Source: JABDIY01 sp963803845 (GTDB lineage Bacteria > Actinomycetota > Acidimicrobiia > Acidimicrobiales > SZUA-35). Taken from it: a stretch of 64,000 bases of DNA. The DNA lies in the NCBI GenBank assembly GCA_963803845.1, contig CAWDNZ010000005.1, forward strand, positions 1,426,001-1,490,000, written 5' to 3'. Position numbers and translations under genes: made by a program. Shown here piece by piece: positions 17,888 through 26,665 of this stretch (the first letter of the stretch is position 1; every line of letters begins with the position of its first letter). The notes under the pieces are model-generated. The model saw only the letters and a program-made list of their open reading frames with translations, was not told the origin of the DNA and did not search any database.

Positions 17888-19605
17888 TGACCTTGATTGA
17901 TCAACCGATGAATGATCCTGGAGGATCAGCGGCCACGATCACCTCACCCCGGGAGAGTTTCGACCTCTCGCCATCGGAGAAGAAGTTCGTTGGCTACCAC
18001 CTAGTGGTAGCGATCACCGCACTCATGATCGGCAGCCTGATGGGGCCGCTCCAGTCGTTCCAATTCTCCGGTGTCGATGTGTACCCCTATCTCGATCCGA
18101 TCATCAAGTCCTACTACCAGGGCCTCACCCTCCACGGCGTTCTCAATGCGCTGGTGTGGACCACCTTTTTCATCGTGGGCTTCACCAACCTCACCACGAT
18201 GAAGGGCCTCGGTCGATCGCTCAGTCATCCCCGCATCAACCAGGTCGGCTTCTGGACCATGGTGGTTGGTCTGATCACCACCGGGATACCGATCCTCACC
18301 AACAGCGCAACGGTGCTGTACACGTTTTATCCCCCGCTGCAGGCCAGCTGGGCCTTCTATCTCGGGCTCACCCTGGTGGTGGTTGGCAGCTGGATCGAAG
18401 GACTGGGTTTCTACCTCACGCTCGCCGCATGGCGAAAGGACAACCGCGGTGTCAGATCACCGTTTATCGCCTTGGGTGGAATCATCAATGCCGCCATGTG
18501 GCAGATCGCCACGCTGGGAATCGCCGTCGAGATCCTCACGATGCTCCTGCCGTGGTCGCTGGGCCTGATCGACAACACCGACCCCGAGCTCGCCAGGACC
18601 TACTTCTGGTTCACCGGACACCCGCTCGTCTACTTCTGGCTGCTTCCCGCCTACGTCTCCTGGTATGGAATGCTTCCCAAACAGGTGGGCGGAAAACTGT
18701 TCAGCGATTCTCTCGCCCGGTTGGCGTTCTGGATGTTTCTGATCGTTTCGGTACCGGTGGGATTCCATCACCAATTCACCGATCCGGGCATTCCTCAAAC
18801 GTGGAAGTGGATCCACGCACTCCTCACCTACTCGGTGTTCTTCCCGTCCATGATCACAGCGTTCACCGTCATTGCATCGTTGGAGTATGCGGCCCGGAAA
18901 CGCGGCGGCACCGGTCTGGTGGGCTGGATCAGGCAACTGCCATGGAGCGACCCGTCTGTTGCCGCCCAGCTATTGGCGGCGATCCTCTTCATGTTCGGCG
19001 GGATCGGCGGGCTCACCAACGCTTCATACAACCTGAATCTCGTCATACACAACACAGCCTGGGTACCGGGCCACTTTCATCTCACCGTGGCCACCGCTGT
19101 CACCCTGTCATTCATGGGTATCACCTATTGGATGGTGCCCTACCTGAGTGGACGCCAGCTCCGCAGTCCTCGGCTGGCCCTTGTTCAGGCCTGGACATGG
19201 TTCGTAGGAATGATCATCTTCTCCAATGCGATGCATGTTCTCGGTCTGCTGGGGGCGCCCCGTCGGACCCCCTTGGGCGACGCCGCATACGTACCCGAGG
19301 AATGGAACGGTCACCTGCTGCGAGTGTCGATCGGCGGAGCGATCCTGCTCGTTTCGGTACTGATCTACGGCTGGATCATGGTCAGCACGATGCTCGGACC
19401 AAAGGTGGATCCCGCATTGATTCCCTCCGTGCCCATTGCGGAATCCATTCGGCATCCCCAGCTCACCCCGGTTTGGCTCGATCGTTTCAAGCCCTGGCTG
19501 ATCGCCGCGGCACTTCTCCTCGTTGTTGCCTACGGACCACAACTGATCGACCAGATCTTCAACATGAACCTGAACGCGCCAGGGACTGATTTCACACCGT
19601 GGTAG
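17887..19605 (+). CDS. coxA: Heme-copper oxidase subunit I, B-type (ba3-like)
   Basis: 572 residues with about thirteen hydrophobic helices. Ligands to low-spin heme and the heme-CuB centre are visible in LHGVLNALVW, GHPLVYFWLLPAY, FHHQF and VPGHFHLTV. GHPLVYFW, in place of the HPEVY of A-type enzymes, and the subunit II form indicate a B-type enzyme, which typically has high O2 affinity and uses a single proton channel. Reduces O2 to water in the cytoplasmic membrane. Confidence 0.95.
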   Translation: MTLIDQPMNDPGGSAATITSPRESFDLSPSEKKFVGYHLVVAITALMIGSLMGPLQSFQFSGVDVYPYLDPIIKSYYQGLTLHGVLNALVWTTFFIVGFTNLTTMKGLGRSLSHPRINQVGFWTMVVGLITTGIPILTNSATVLYTFYPPLQASWAFYLGLTLVVVGSWIEGLGFYLTLAAWRKDNRGVRSPFIALGGIINAAMWQIATLGIAVEILTMLLPWSLGLIDNTDPELARTYFWFTGHPLVYFWLLPAYVSWYGMLPKQVGGKLFSDSLARLAFWMFLIVSVPVGFHHQFTDPGIPQTWKWIHALLTYSVFFPSMITAFTVIASLEYAARKRGGTGLVGWIRQLPWSDPSVAAQLLAAILFMFGGIGGLTNASYNLNLVIHNTAWVPGHFHLTVATAVTLSFMGITYWMVPYLSGRQLRSPRLALVQAWTWFVGMIIFSNAMHVLGLLGAPRRTPLGDAAYVPEEWNGHLLRVSIGGAILLVSVLIYGWIMVSTMLGPKVDPALIPSVPIAESIRHPQLTPVWLDRFKPWLIAAALLLVVAYGPQLIDQIFNMNLNAPGTDFTPW

Positions 19606-21806
19606 ATGCACCGATTGACCCTCCACACCGTGCGGCTGAACCGCCACGGTTGGCGGGTGCTCTCGGTGCGCTGGAACACGCTTCGCTCTGGATTGAACGG
19701 CCGGTCCGCAAGGTTGCAGGATCAAATCGCCTCAACCCGCTCCCCTACGCCGGAACGATCACGGTGTTCCTGCTCGCCGTGGTCGTGGTGACTGGGTTTT
19801 ACATCACCCTCTTTTTTGAGTTTGGTCACCAGGCGTCGTATGACTCGGTTGCCTCGATCGAGGCGAACGCCATCCAGCGAATCATGCGAGCGGCCCACCG
19901 TTATGCGTCGGCCGCCATGGTCCTCACCACGCTCATCCACGGATGGCGCATCTTCGCTGCTGGTCGATACACGGGCCGACCGCGGCGCTGGCGATGGGCA
20001 ACCGGAGTCGCCGCGTTGCTCCTGGTCTGGCTGGCTGGCGTGACCGGTTACTGGTTGGTGTGGGACGTCCGGGCCCAGGCGCTGTCCGAGGTCACCATTG
20101 CTCTCATCGGTGGAACCGCTTGGGGCGCCGACCTCGCCATCAATCAGCTCTCGGGAATCGGTTCAGGATCGGGATCGGCCTTCCTTCTGTTCCTGTGGTT
20201 CCTTCATCTAGGCCTGACGGGCGCCATCGCCTGGTTCACGTTTCGCCACCTTCGTCGTTCGAAGCTGCCCTGGCTTCCGCCCCGGCACTGGATGATCCTT
20301 ATGGGGGGCTCACTCCTCTTCGTCTCGCTGGCGTTCCCGGTAGGAATGCTCGAACGCGCTGATCCCACGCGGCTCCTCCCGGACATGCCCTTGGACCCAT
20401 TCGTGTTGTTCCTTCTGCCCCCGTTGTTGTCCGACGCCCGCTGGCTGGCGATAGCGCTCGGCATCATGGCGATCGCGCTGTTCACCTTCCTCCCCCGACT
20501 TCTTCGCGGCGCCGACCCGGACCCGGTGGTGATCAACGCCGAATCCTGCACAGGCTGTGACCTCTGCGTTGTCGATTGCCCCTATGAAGCGCTCACGATG
20601 GTCGAGCGAGCCGACCAGCCCGCGCTCGCCGTTGTGGATTCCGCAGCGTGTGTCGCCTGTGGGATTTGCCTGGGCTCGTGTGCCTTCGGCGCAATAAAGC
20701 TTCCCGGCTGGGAGCCGGTCACGCCGGCCAACGTGTCAGGGCGGCGAGTAGTCGTGGCCTGCGATCGACATGTCACTCAGTCAACTATCTCTGCACCGGG
20801 CGACGCCCTTGTTCCGGTTCGCTGCGCCGGAATGTTCGCCGCTACCGGCGTCCGAGGTTTCATGGACCAAGGCGCTTCCGGGGTCCAACTGGTTGGTTGC
20901 CCTCCAAACGACTGCCGATACGGGATTGGCAATCAACTGGCATCGGAACGAATCCTTGGGATCCGTGCTCCGCACACCGCCCGGCGGTGGTCAGCGGATA
21001 TTTCGCAAGACTGGGTGGCGCCGGCGGAACTGACCAGTGCACTCTCACACCCCGGGTCCCACCCCTCCGCCGATGGCACCAACCCCACCCTCAAGCGGGA
21101 GGCGTTCGCCGGTGCCAGCCTGTTGGTGGCGCTCTCGGTGGTCGGGGTCGTGTTCGCCACTCGGGCACCGTTTCACGGCGGAACCGAGCAGAGCCAGGTG
21201 CGGGTCACGGTGGATCATGTGGCTGGCCAGGACTTGCGGGGACTAACGGGCCCAACATCTCTCCGGTTCGACAAGATCGAGGTTCGCGTCGACGGCACGT
21301 CGCTTGGCTCAAAATCCTTGGCCGCCGGCGCGGATCGATCCCTGGGGATCTTGGATTGGCCGGTGGAAGCGGGGCCGAAGGACGTCCAGGTGGTTGCGCT
21401 CACCGACGGCTCAGAGGCCCAGGTCTTTTCCGGAGAGGTCACCCTTGAACCCGGAACCCGTCTCGTCGTGGAGATTGGCGACACGCCCCTGACCCCAGGT
21501 GCGGAGGAGGGCCGCAAGGTATTCAACGCCCGGGCGTCGGGGTGTGCGGTCTGCCACTCCGTTGAACCAGGAGTCGACGGCGTGGGGCCTTCGTTGGCGG
21601 GCATTGGTTCGATCGGCGGCGAGAGAGTTCCCGGCCTGACCACCGCCGACTATCTCCGCCAGTCCATCTTCCTTCCGGACCAATATGTAGTCCCGGGGTG
21701 GCCGGCGGGCCAGATGCTCCCCATCTACCGTGACGAGCTGAGTGACGAAGAACTGGACGCTCTCATCGCCTACCTGCTCACCCTCACCGAGGAGGGGTCA
21801 GGATGA
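19599..21806 (+). CDS. Fusion: di-heme cytochrome b + 2[4Fe-4S] ferredoxin + MvhD/FlpD-like domain + cytochrome c
   Basis: 735 residues, GTG start inside the coxA stop. Residues 45-300: cytochrome b6-like helices with both heme His pairs, H100/H114 and H203/H217, each 14 apart. Residues 317-361: two ferredoxin motifs (C317, C320, C323, C327; C351, C354, C357, C361). Residues 383-455: an MvhD/FlpD-like domain (VVACDR, VPVRCAGM, GCPPNDCRYGIGN) with C388, C409, C434 and C439. Residues 501-520: a further membrane helix. C-terminus: a beta-rich linker and a cytochrome c domain (C649-x2-C652-H653, candidate ligand M706). FlpD/MvhD domains normally relay electrons between flavo-FeS proteins and hydrogenase, Hdr or formate dehydrogenase. 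Here the chain would join a soluble donor to quinone and a cytochrome c. Precise role unknown. Confidence 0.85.
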   Translation: MVDAPIDPPHRAAEPPRLAGALGALEHASLWIERPVRKVAGSNRLNPLPYAGTITVFLLAVVVVTGFYITLFFEFGHQASYDSVASIEANAIQRIMRAAHRYASAAMVLTTLIHGWRIFAAGRYTGRPRRWRWATGVAALLLVWLAGVTGYWLVWDVRAQALSEVTIALIGGTAWGADLAINQLSGIGSGSGSAFLLFLWFLHLGLTGAIAWFTFRHLRRSKLPWLPPRHWMILMGGSLLFVSLAFPVGMLERADPTRLLPDMPLDPFVLFLLPPLLSDARWLAIALGIMAIALFTFLPRLLRGADPDPVVINAESCTGCDLCVVDCPYEALTMVERADQPALAVVDSAACVACGICLGSCAFGAIKLPGWEPVTPANVSGRRVVVACDRHVTQSTISAPGDALVPVRCAGMFAATGVRGFMDQGASGVQLVGCPPNDCRYGIGNQLASERILGIRAPHTARRWSADISQDWVAPAELTSALSHPGSHPSADGTNPTLKREAFAGASLLVALSVVGVVFATRAPFHGGTEQSQVRVTVDHVAGQDLRGLTGPTSLRFDKIEVRVDGTSLGSKSLAAGADRSLGILDWPVEAGPKDVQVVALTDGSEAQVFSGEVTLEPGTRLVVEIGDTPLTPGAEEGRKVFNARASGCAVCHSVEPGVDGVGPSLAGIGSIGGERVPGLTTADYLRQSIFLPDQYVVPGWPAGQMLPIYRDELSDEELDALIAYLLTLTEEGSG

Positions 21807-22222
21807 CCCCGATACTTCACCGATCCCGGACCCTGTCCGGAGCAATTCTCGGCGTAGTCGCAGGGATGACTGCCTTGGGCTGCACTTCGGAAACGCCGGC
21901 GGGCCCCGTCGTGACCGCCACCGACGGACAGGAGCTTTTCTCCATGAAGGCACTGGGGTCGGAGGCCGGCTGCGTCACCTGCCATTCCCTTACACCAGAC
22001 CACGTGATCGTTGGTCCTTCCTTGGCGGGCTTGGCGGATCGGGCGGACCAACGAATTCCTGGAGTCGCTGCGGAGGCATACGTTCGCTCGTCGATCCTGG
22101 ATCCCAACCGATACGTTCTGCCGGGATTCGAGAAAGATCAAATGCCAACCACGTTCGGGGAATTGCTCACCGACGAACAACTCGGGGCCCTCGTGAACTA
22201 CGTACTAGGGGTGCCGGGATGA
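21803..22222 (+). CDS. Lipoprotein cytochrome c
   Basis: 139 residues. A signal peptide ends in a lipobox (TALGC near residue 27), so the protein is probably lipid-anchored outside the membrane. One class-I heme site CVTCH with axial Met candidate in KDQMPTTFGEL. The domain resembles the C-terminal cytochrome c of the preceding fusion protein, consistent with duplication. Starts in an ATGA overlap with that gene, so it is co-translated. Likely electron carrier to CoxB. Confidence 0.88.
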   Translation: MTPILHRSRTLSGAILGVVAGMTALGCTSETPAGPVVTATDGQELFSMKALGSEAGCVTCHSLTPDHVIVGPSLAGLADRADQRIPGVAAEAYVRSSILDPNRYVLPGFEKDQMPTTFGELLTDEQLGALVNYVLGVPG

Positions 22223-22230
22223 CCAATGAA

Positions 22231-22644
22231 TCAAGCCTCGGGGAAGATCTCTTCCGGGCCCGCCGTATCGAAGCCGTCAACTTGCCTGGTGCCAATCAAG
22301 CGCCCATCGGACTCCACGGTGTAGATGCTTGTGCCGGACCCACCGCCAACCGAGGAGACGGCGGTCCACTCGGCCATAAACTCGTTGCCGGTGTGAACCC
22401 CGGTGCCGCGAAGGATCGAACCGGTGATGATCCACTCGATGGCATAGGTGTCGGCTCGATCGGTGGTGGCGATGACTACCGTGCCGGAATACTCCAGACC
22501 GGTGGGGTCGATTCCGTTCACGGTGTAGGTTCCGGCGAGGCCGTCGCTGGCGTCCCGACCAACAGCGAAATCACCGGGAAGGGCGCAAGCGTAGAACATC
22601 GCCAGGAACGCCCCGATTCCCAAGATCCAGCCGGCCCATTTCAT
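22231..22644 (-). CDS. Small secreted protein with LIC10280/FbpA-like repeat fold
   Basis: 137 residues from ATG 22644. An N-terminal hydrophobic signal (WAGWILGIGAFLAMFYACAL) is followed by a beta-strand pattern (LAGTYTVNGIDPTGLEYSGT, then IEWIITG, then DGRLIGT) found in widely distributed proteins loosely named fibronectin-binding. It is the only minus-strand gene inside the oxidase operon, convergent with the cytochrome c gene and divergent from the SCO gene. Function unknown. Confidence 0.65.
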   Translation of the reverse strand: MKWAGWILGIGAFLAMFYACALPGDFAVGRDASDGLAGTYTVNGIDPTGLEYSGTVVIATTDRADTYAIEWIITGSILRGTGVHTGNEFMAEWTAVSSVGGGSGTSIYTVESDGRLIGTRQVDGFDTAGPEEIFPEA

Positions 22645-22695
22645 TCGCACAATCCTATTGTTGACGAGGACGAGCGCCTTGCCGTCCCCGGTTGG

Positions 22696-23349
22696 GTGAA
22701 AGCGTCCGGCTTGGTGTTCGGGCTCTTCATCCTGGCCGCCGTAGCGTTCGCCATCTTCGAACCGATTCAGGTCCTTCCCCGGATCCGCCTGGCCCCCGGC
22801 TACTCGCTCATGGCCCAGGACGGGTCGATGGCTACGAGCGAGTCGGCTCGGGGTGTCGTGACGCTCTACACGTTTGCCCCTATCGACTGCGGCCAGGAGT
22901 GCGCGGCGATCAACGAGACGATGCAAGAAGTGCGGGACCGCGTTCCCGCCGAGACCAACCTGGGCGGGACCGACTTTCGCCTGATCACAATCTCTCTCAA
23001 CCCCGTCACCAGCAACACCGAACTCGCCGAGGCGGCAGCGGTTTCCGAAGCCGATGGAACGGTCTGGCAATGGGTTGGCGGAAGCGGGGCCGAAATCCGA
23101 ACGATCGTGGGCAGCGGCTTCCAGCGCTTCTACGAAACCTCACCACAAGGGGTCGTACGATTCGATCCCGGATACATACTTGTCGACGGCGCCGGCGTAG
23201 TGCGCGGTGAGTATCGTTATCAAACCCTGGCGGCAGACGGCGACAAGATCGTCAACCACATCGCTGTCCTAGGTGACGAAATTCGCAACGCCACTGGTGC
23301 CACCGCCGTCGCCTATGAAGCAGCCCACCTCTTCCTTTGTTATCCGTAA
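22696..23349 (+). CDS. SCO1/SenC-like copper-insertion protein (first of two)
   Basis: 217 residues from GTG 22696. Coding-like sequence (VDEDERLAVPGW) extends about 13 codons upstream with no ATG, GTG or TTG, so the true start may be a rare codon such as ATT 22657. One membrane helix (SGLVFGLFILAAVAFAIFE) precedes a thioredoxin-like domain with the CxxxC copper motif as DCGQEC. No conserved SCO histidine is evident at the usual place. Expected to help assemble CuA of the neighbouring oxidase. Confidence 0.75.
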   Translation: MKASGLVFGLFILAAVAFAIFEPIQVLPRIRLAPGYSLMAQDGSMATSESARGVVTLYTFAPIDCGQECAAINETMQEVRDRVPAETNLGGTDFRLITISLNPVTSNTELAEAAAVSEADGTVWQWVGGSGAEIRTIVGSGFQRFYETSPQGVVRFDPGYILVDGAGVVRGEYRYQTLAADGDKIVNHIAVLGDEIRNATGATAVAYEAAHLFLCYP

Positions 23350-23381
23350 GGAAGTCTCTTGCCACCCGAGGTGAAATTGTC

Positions 23382-24005
23382 ATGGAACCAAAAACCCTTC
23401 GCCGGATAAGAACTGGGCTGATTGTGACCACCACGGTCCTACTCGCTCTTCTTCTGACACGCACTGCCGTCGAAGCATTCCGGCCCCACCTGTACGCCGG
23501 CACGGTCCTCAGCGGCGATGCGCCGGCGGCAGCGATGGACGGGCTGTATCTGGCAAACGGTGATGAGGTGGACCTTTTGGCGTTCAACGATGAGCTTCTC
23601 CTGGTGTACTTCGGCTACACCAACTGCCCCGATGTGTGCCCCAACACCCTCGCCAACGCCACCAAAGCTCTCGGACAATTGAGTGCGGAGCAGAGGGACC
23701 GGGCCACCCTGCTCATGATTTCGGTAGACCCCGCCCGGGACGATGTGGAATCACTGCAGCGTTATGTCGAGTTCTTTGATCCGTCGTTCCTTGGGGCCAC
23801 AGGAACCGTGGCCGATATCGACCGTGTCGCCAGTCTGTACGGCGTCTTCTACGAGCTGGGCGAGGGCTCGGCAACCGAGGGCTACGTGGTCGACCACACG
23901 GCAACGCTCATGGGAATCGGACCCGATGGGGCACTGCGGATCGTGTGGTCTCCAGACCTCACCGCAGATGATCTCGCCGGAGATATCAACGAGCTGCTCG
24001 GATGA
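23382..24005 (+). CDS. SCO1/SenC family cytochrome oxidase assembly protein
   Basis: 207 residues from ATG 23382, which has GAGGTGA about seven bases upstream. An N-terminal membrane helix precedes a thioredoxin fold with the copper-binding CPDVCP motif and the partner histidine in VVDHTATLMG. These are the canonical SCO ligands, so this copy is probably the functional CuA metallochaperone, with the preceding paralogue more diverged. Overlaps the PCu(A)C gene by four bases (ATGA). Confidence 0.9.
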   Translation: MEPKTLRRIRTGLIVTTTVLLALLLTRTAVEAFRPHLYAGTVLSGDAPAAAMDGLYLANGDEVDLLAFNDELLLVYFGYTNCPDVCPNTLANATKALGQLSAEQRDRATLLMISVDPARDDVESLQRYVEFFDPSFLGATGTVADIDRVASLYGVFYELGEGSATEGYVVDHTATLMGIGPDGALRIVWSPDLTADDLAGDINELLG

Positions 24006-24445
24006 TTCGACGAAGTGCATTCGCCGCCATTCTGATCATGACGCTCGGGATCGGCGCCTCGTGCGGTGATGACCCCGCAGGACTGATCGTCAGTGATCCT
24101 TGGGCTCGTCCCACGGCCCCCGACGCTGACAAAGGAGCGTTCTATCTGGAGATCAACAATTCGTCGGGCGCCGATGACCAACTCACCGGAGCCTCCTCCC
24201 CGGTTTGTGACAAGGCCGAACTCCACACCACCACAATGAACGACGGGGTCATGTCCATGAACCCCGCCACCGACGAACTGTTGAGGATCCGGGCGGGCGA
24301 CAACTTGGTTCTGGAACCCGGCGGGCTCCATGTGATGTGTTTGGGACTCACCAGTCCGCTCGGCGAAGGTGAACCCGTCGATCTCAAACTGTTTTTCGCC
24401 GTCGCGGACCCGTTGGAGGTCATGGTCTCTGTGGAGCAGCGCTGA
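24002..24445 (+). CDS. PCu(A)C periplasmic copper chaperone
   Basis: 147 residues with a signal peptide ending in a lipobox-like GASCG. The Cu(I) site follows the HxnMxnHxM pattern: His and Met in ELHTTTMNDGVMSM and a C-terminal HVM. These proteins deliver copper to SCO and to the CuA site of subunit II. Last gene of the oxidase operon, which gives the operon its own copper supply chain. Confidence 0.9.
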   Translation: MIRRSAFAAILIMTLGIGASCGDDPAGLIVSDPWARPTAPDADKGAFYLEINNSSGADDQLTGASSPVCDKAELHTTTMNDGVMSMNPATDELLRIRAGDNLVLEPGGLHVMCLGLTSPLGEGEPVDLKLFFAVADPLEVMVSVEQR

Positions 24446-24539
24446 AGCAATGCGACCACCCCGAGGCTGCCCATGAACCGGTCCCGGACGATCACCGGGG
24501 AAGCAGCGGCGACTTCTGAAGAGCGGCTCGTGGGATCAT

Positions 24540-24641
24540 GGCCGCTGCAAGGTTCGGTGTTCGTTGACGCGGCCGCCGCAAGGTTCGGAAATCGAGGCTT
24601 CGGGCGGCCAGGATGCCGTTGGCCGACTTTTCGGGCTGCCA
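24540..24641. repeat. Dispersed hairpin repeat, copies 2 and 3 in tandem
   Basis: Copy 2 (24540-24574) has perfect arms GGCCGC and GCGGCC around GCAAGGTTCGG. Copy 3 begins in the shared GGCC at 24571, with arms GGCCGCC (24571-24577) and GGCGGCC (24603-24609), and continues to 24641 with the same right flank as the copy at 8821-8890. The rest of the 24446-24706 gap contains nothing else I recognise. Confidence 0.6.
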
Positions 24642-24706
24642 CGACCCAACCCTTCCAATCACCGGAGGCTTAGGCTCCGGCCCGACCGATCTGCAACAAT
24701 CACAAC

Positions 24707-25105
24707 ATGCCTGAGCTTGTAACGCCCCGGGGAGCCTTCCCGCATCTGCGGGTGGCGGGGAACCTGGCCTTCGTGTCGGGCACCAGCTCTCGCTTACCGG
24801 ACAACACTTTCGCCGGAGCCGAGGTGGATGAGGCTGGCACAACCACGCTGAACATCGCCGTCCAAACCCGAACGGTGCTGGAAAACATCGAGCACATCCT
24901 CGGCACGATCGGGCTGGACCGTAGCGACCTGATCGACGTCACCTCATTCCTGGTGAACATGAACGACTTCGGACCCTACAACGTCGCATGGGCGGAGTTC
25001 TTTTCGGCTACCGACGCACCGGCTCGCACCACGGTGGCCGTGCACCAACTCCCCCATCCTCAATTGCTGATCGAGATCAAAGCGATCGCTGCCCTAAGGA
25101 GCTGA
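24707..25105 (+). CDS. RidA-family protein, probable 2-aminomuconate deaminase
   Basis: 132 residues of the YjgF/YER057c/UK114 fold. The conserved core (LAFVSGTSS, LENIEHIL, DVTSFLVNMNDF, ARTTVAVHQLPHPQLLIEI) includes the Arg that binds a carboxylate in active family members. In tryptophan and nitrobenzene catabolic operons this family supplies 2-aminomuconate deaminase (AmnD/NbaF). Placement as first gene of the kynurenine operon supports that role, but general imine-deaminase activity remains possible. Confidence 0.78.
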   Translation: MPELVTPRGAFPHLRVAGNLAFVSGTSSRLPDNTFAGAEVDEAGTTTLNIAVQTRTVLENIEHILGTIGLDRSDLIDVTSFLVNMNDFGPYNVAWAEFFSATDAPARTTVAVHQLPHPQLLIEIKAIAALRS

Positions 25106-25106
25106 C

Positions 25107-25634
25107 ATGACCATGCAACTGCCGTTCAACCTGATGCAGTGGATCGAGGACAACGCCGACTCGCTCCAACCGCCAGTGTCAAACAAGCAGATCTGGCCGG
25201 ACTCGGACATGATCGTCACCATCGTGGGCGGAGGGAACGAACGCACCGACTACCACGACGACCCGCTTCCAGAGTTCTTCCACCAGCTGAAGGGCACCAT
25301 GATCCTCAAGATCCGCGACCGCCCAGGCACCCCGGAACGAGACATGCCGATCACCGAAGGCGACGTCTTCCTGCTACCGCCCCACGTTCGTCACTCGCCG
25401 CAACGACCAGACCCGGACAGCATTGGGATGGTGATCGAATATGCCCGCCCCCAAGGAGCGGTTGACGGATTCGAATGGTTCTGCCCCAACTGCCACCAGT
25501 TGATCCATCGGGCCGAAGTACAGCTGGAGTCGATCGTGGCCGACCTCCCACCGGTTTTCGAGGCGTTCTATGAAGACGAAGCAGCCCGCACCTGTACATC
25601 CTGTGGAACCGTCCACCCCCGGCCGGAGAAGTGA
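25107..25634 (+). CDS. nbaC: 3-hydroxyanthranilate 3,4-dioxygenase
   Basis: 175 residues. Fe(II)-dependent cupin that opens the 3-hydroxyanthranilate ring to 2-amino-3-carboxymuconate semialdehyde. Predicted iron ligands are H50 and E56 (YHDDPLPEFFHQ) and H96 (VRHSPQRP). The C-terminal rubredoxin-like site, with FCPNCH and CTSCG, is typical of the bacterial dimeric enzyme. The stop overlaps the decarboxylase GTG start. Confidence 0.95.
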   Translation: MTMQLPFNLMQWIEDNADSLQPPVSNKQIWPDSDMIVTIVGGGNERTDYHDDPLPEFFHQLKGTMILKIRDRPGTPERDMPITEGDVFLLPPHVRHSPQRPDPDSIGMVIEYARPQGAVDGFEWFCPNCHQLIHRAEVQLESIVADLPPVFEAFYEDEAARTCTSCGTVHPRPEK

Positions 25635-26665
25635 ACGAAGGAGCGGCCGTCCGAGCTCGGCGGATCGATGTTCACTCACACTTTTTCCCGGCGCTGAGCA
25701 AGGACGATGCCGCCATCCTGTGCAGTTCCGATGCGCCCTGGCTCCGAGACGACGGCGACGGCACCGGCTTCATGATGAGCGGCGATGAAGAGTACCGACC
25801 GGTGGAGGCGCCGCTCTGGGATCCCGCCGCCCGCTTGGCCGAAATGGACCGCACCGGAACCACGATCCAAGTGATTTCAGCAACCCCGATCCTGTTTTCT
25901 TATGCCTGCGCTCCCAACATCGGCGAACGCTGGGCCGCCAAAATCAACGACATGGCATCGGAAATGTGCGACGTCGATCCGGTTCGGCTCCGTCCCCTCA
26001 GCCATGCACCGCTCCAAGACATCGACGCCTCCTGCCGCGAGGTGAGTAGGGCAAAGGCCAACGGTCACGTTGGCGTTCACATCGGCAACCATATTGATGG
26101 CCGCAACCTCGATGACCCCGAACTGGTTCGATTTCTTCATCACTGCGCCACCGAAGACATCGCCGTCTTCGTTCATCCGTGGAACACCATGGCGCCGGAC
26201 CGCATGACCAAATACATGCTGAAGTGGCTGGTGGGGATGCCGGCCGAAACCCACCTCGCCATCCTCTCGCTCATCCTCTCTGGCGCCTTCGAACGATTGC
26301 CTCGAACCCTGAAGATTTGTTTCGCCCATGGCGGTGGCAACTTCGCAGCCCAGATCGCTCGGGTCGACAATGCTTGGCACCGCCGAGACATCATCCGCGC
26401 CGACTGCCCCAACCCGCCATCGTCCTACACAGACCGGTTCTGTGTCGACTCGGCCGTCTTCGGAGAACCGGCGTTGGCTCACCTTGCAGCAGTGATGGGA
26501 ACCGACCGCATCATGATGGGGTCCGACTATCCATTTCCCCTAGGCGAGGAAGATCCCGGCGCTGTGATCGACGCCGCTTCATTCCTGGACGACCCCACCC
26601 GTGACGCTTTGCGATTCGGCAACGCTGATGCGTTCTTCTCGCTGGACGCCGGAGCCCTCCAATGA
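25631..26665 (+). CDS. nbaD: 2-amino-3-carboxymuconate-6-semialdehyde decarboxylase (ACMSD)
   Basis: 344 residues from GTG 25631. Amidohydrolase-fold, Zn-dependent, non-oxidative decarboxylase. The first metal motif is DVHSHFFP (HxH). Later ligands or base are in VHIGNHID, FVHPWN, CFAHGGG and MGSDYPFPLGEED. ACMSD diverts the pathway from quinolinate/NAD synthesis to 2-aminomuconate semialdehyde, so this operon is catabolic. Overlaps kynU by four bases. Confidence 0.93.
   Translation: MNEGAAVRARRIDVHSHFFPALSKDDAAILCSSDAPWLRDDGDGTGFMMSGDEEYRPVEAPLWDPAARLAEMDRTGTTIQVISATPILFSYACAPNIGERWAAKINDMASEMCDVDPVRLRPLSHAPLQDIDASCREVSRAKANGHVGVHIGNHIDGRNLDDPELVRFLHHCATEDIAVFVHPWNTMAPDRMTKYMLKWLVGMPAETHLAILSLILSGAFERLPRTLKICFAHGGGNFAAQIARVDNAWHRRDIIRADCPNPPSSYTDRFCVDSAVFGEPALAHLAAVMGTDRIMMGSDYPFPLGEEDPGAVIDAASFLDDPTRDALRFGNADAFFSLDAGALQ

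Noticed and set aside
18156..19589. Open frame of 477 codons on the + strand
   Set aside because: Lies inside coxA in another frame; the product is His/Arg-rich without motifs.
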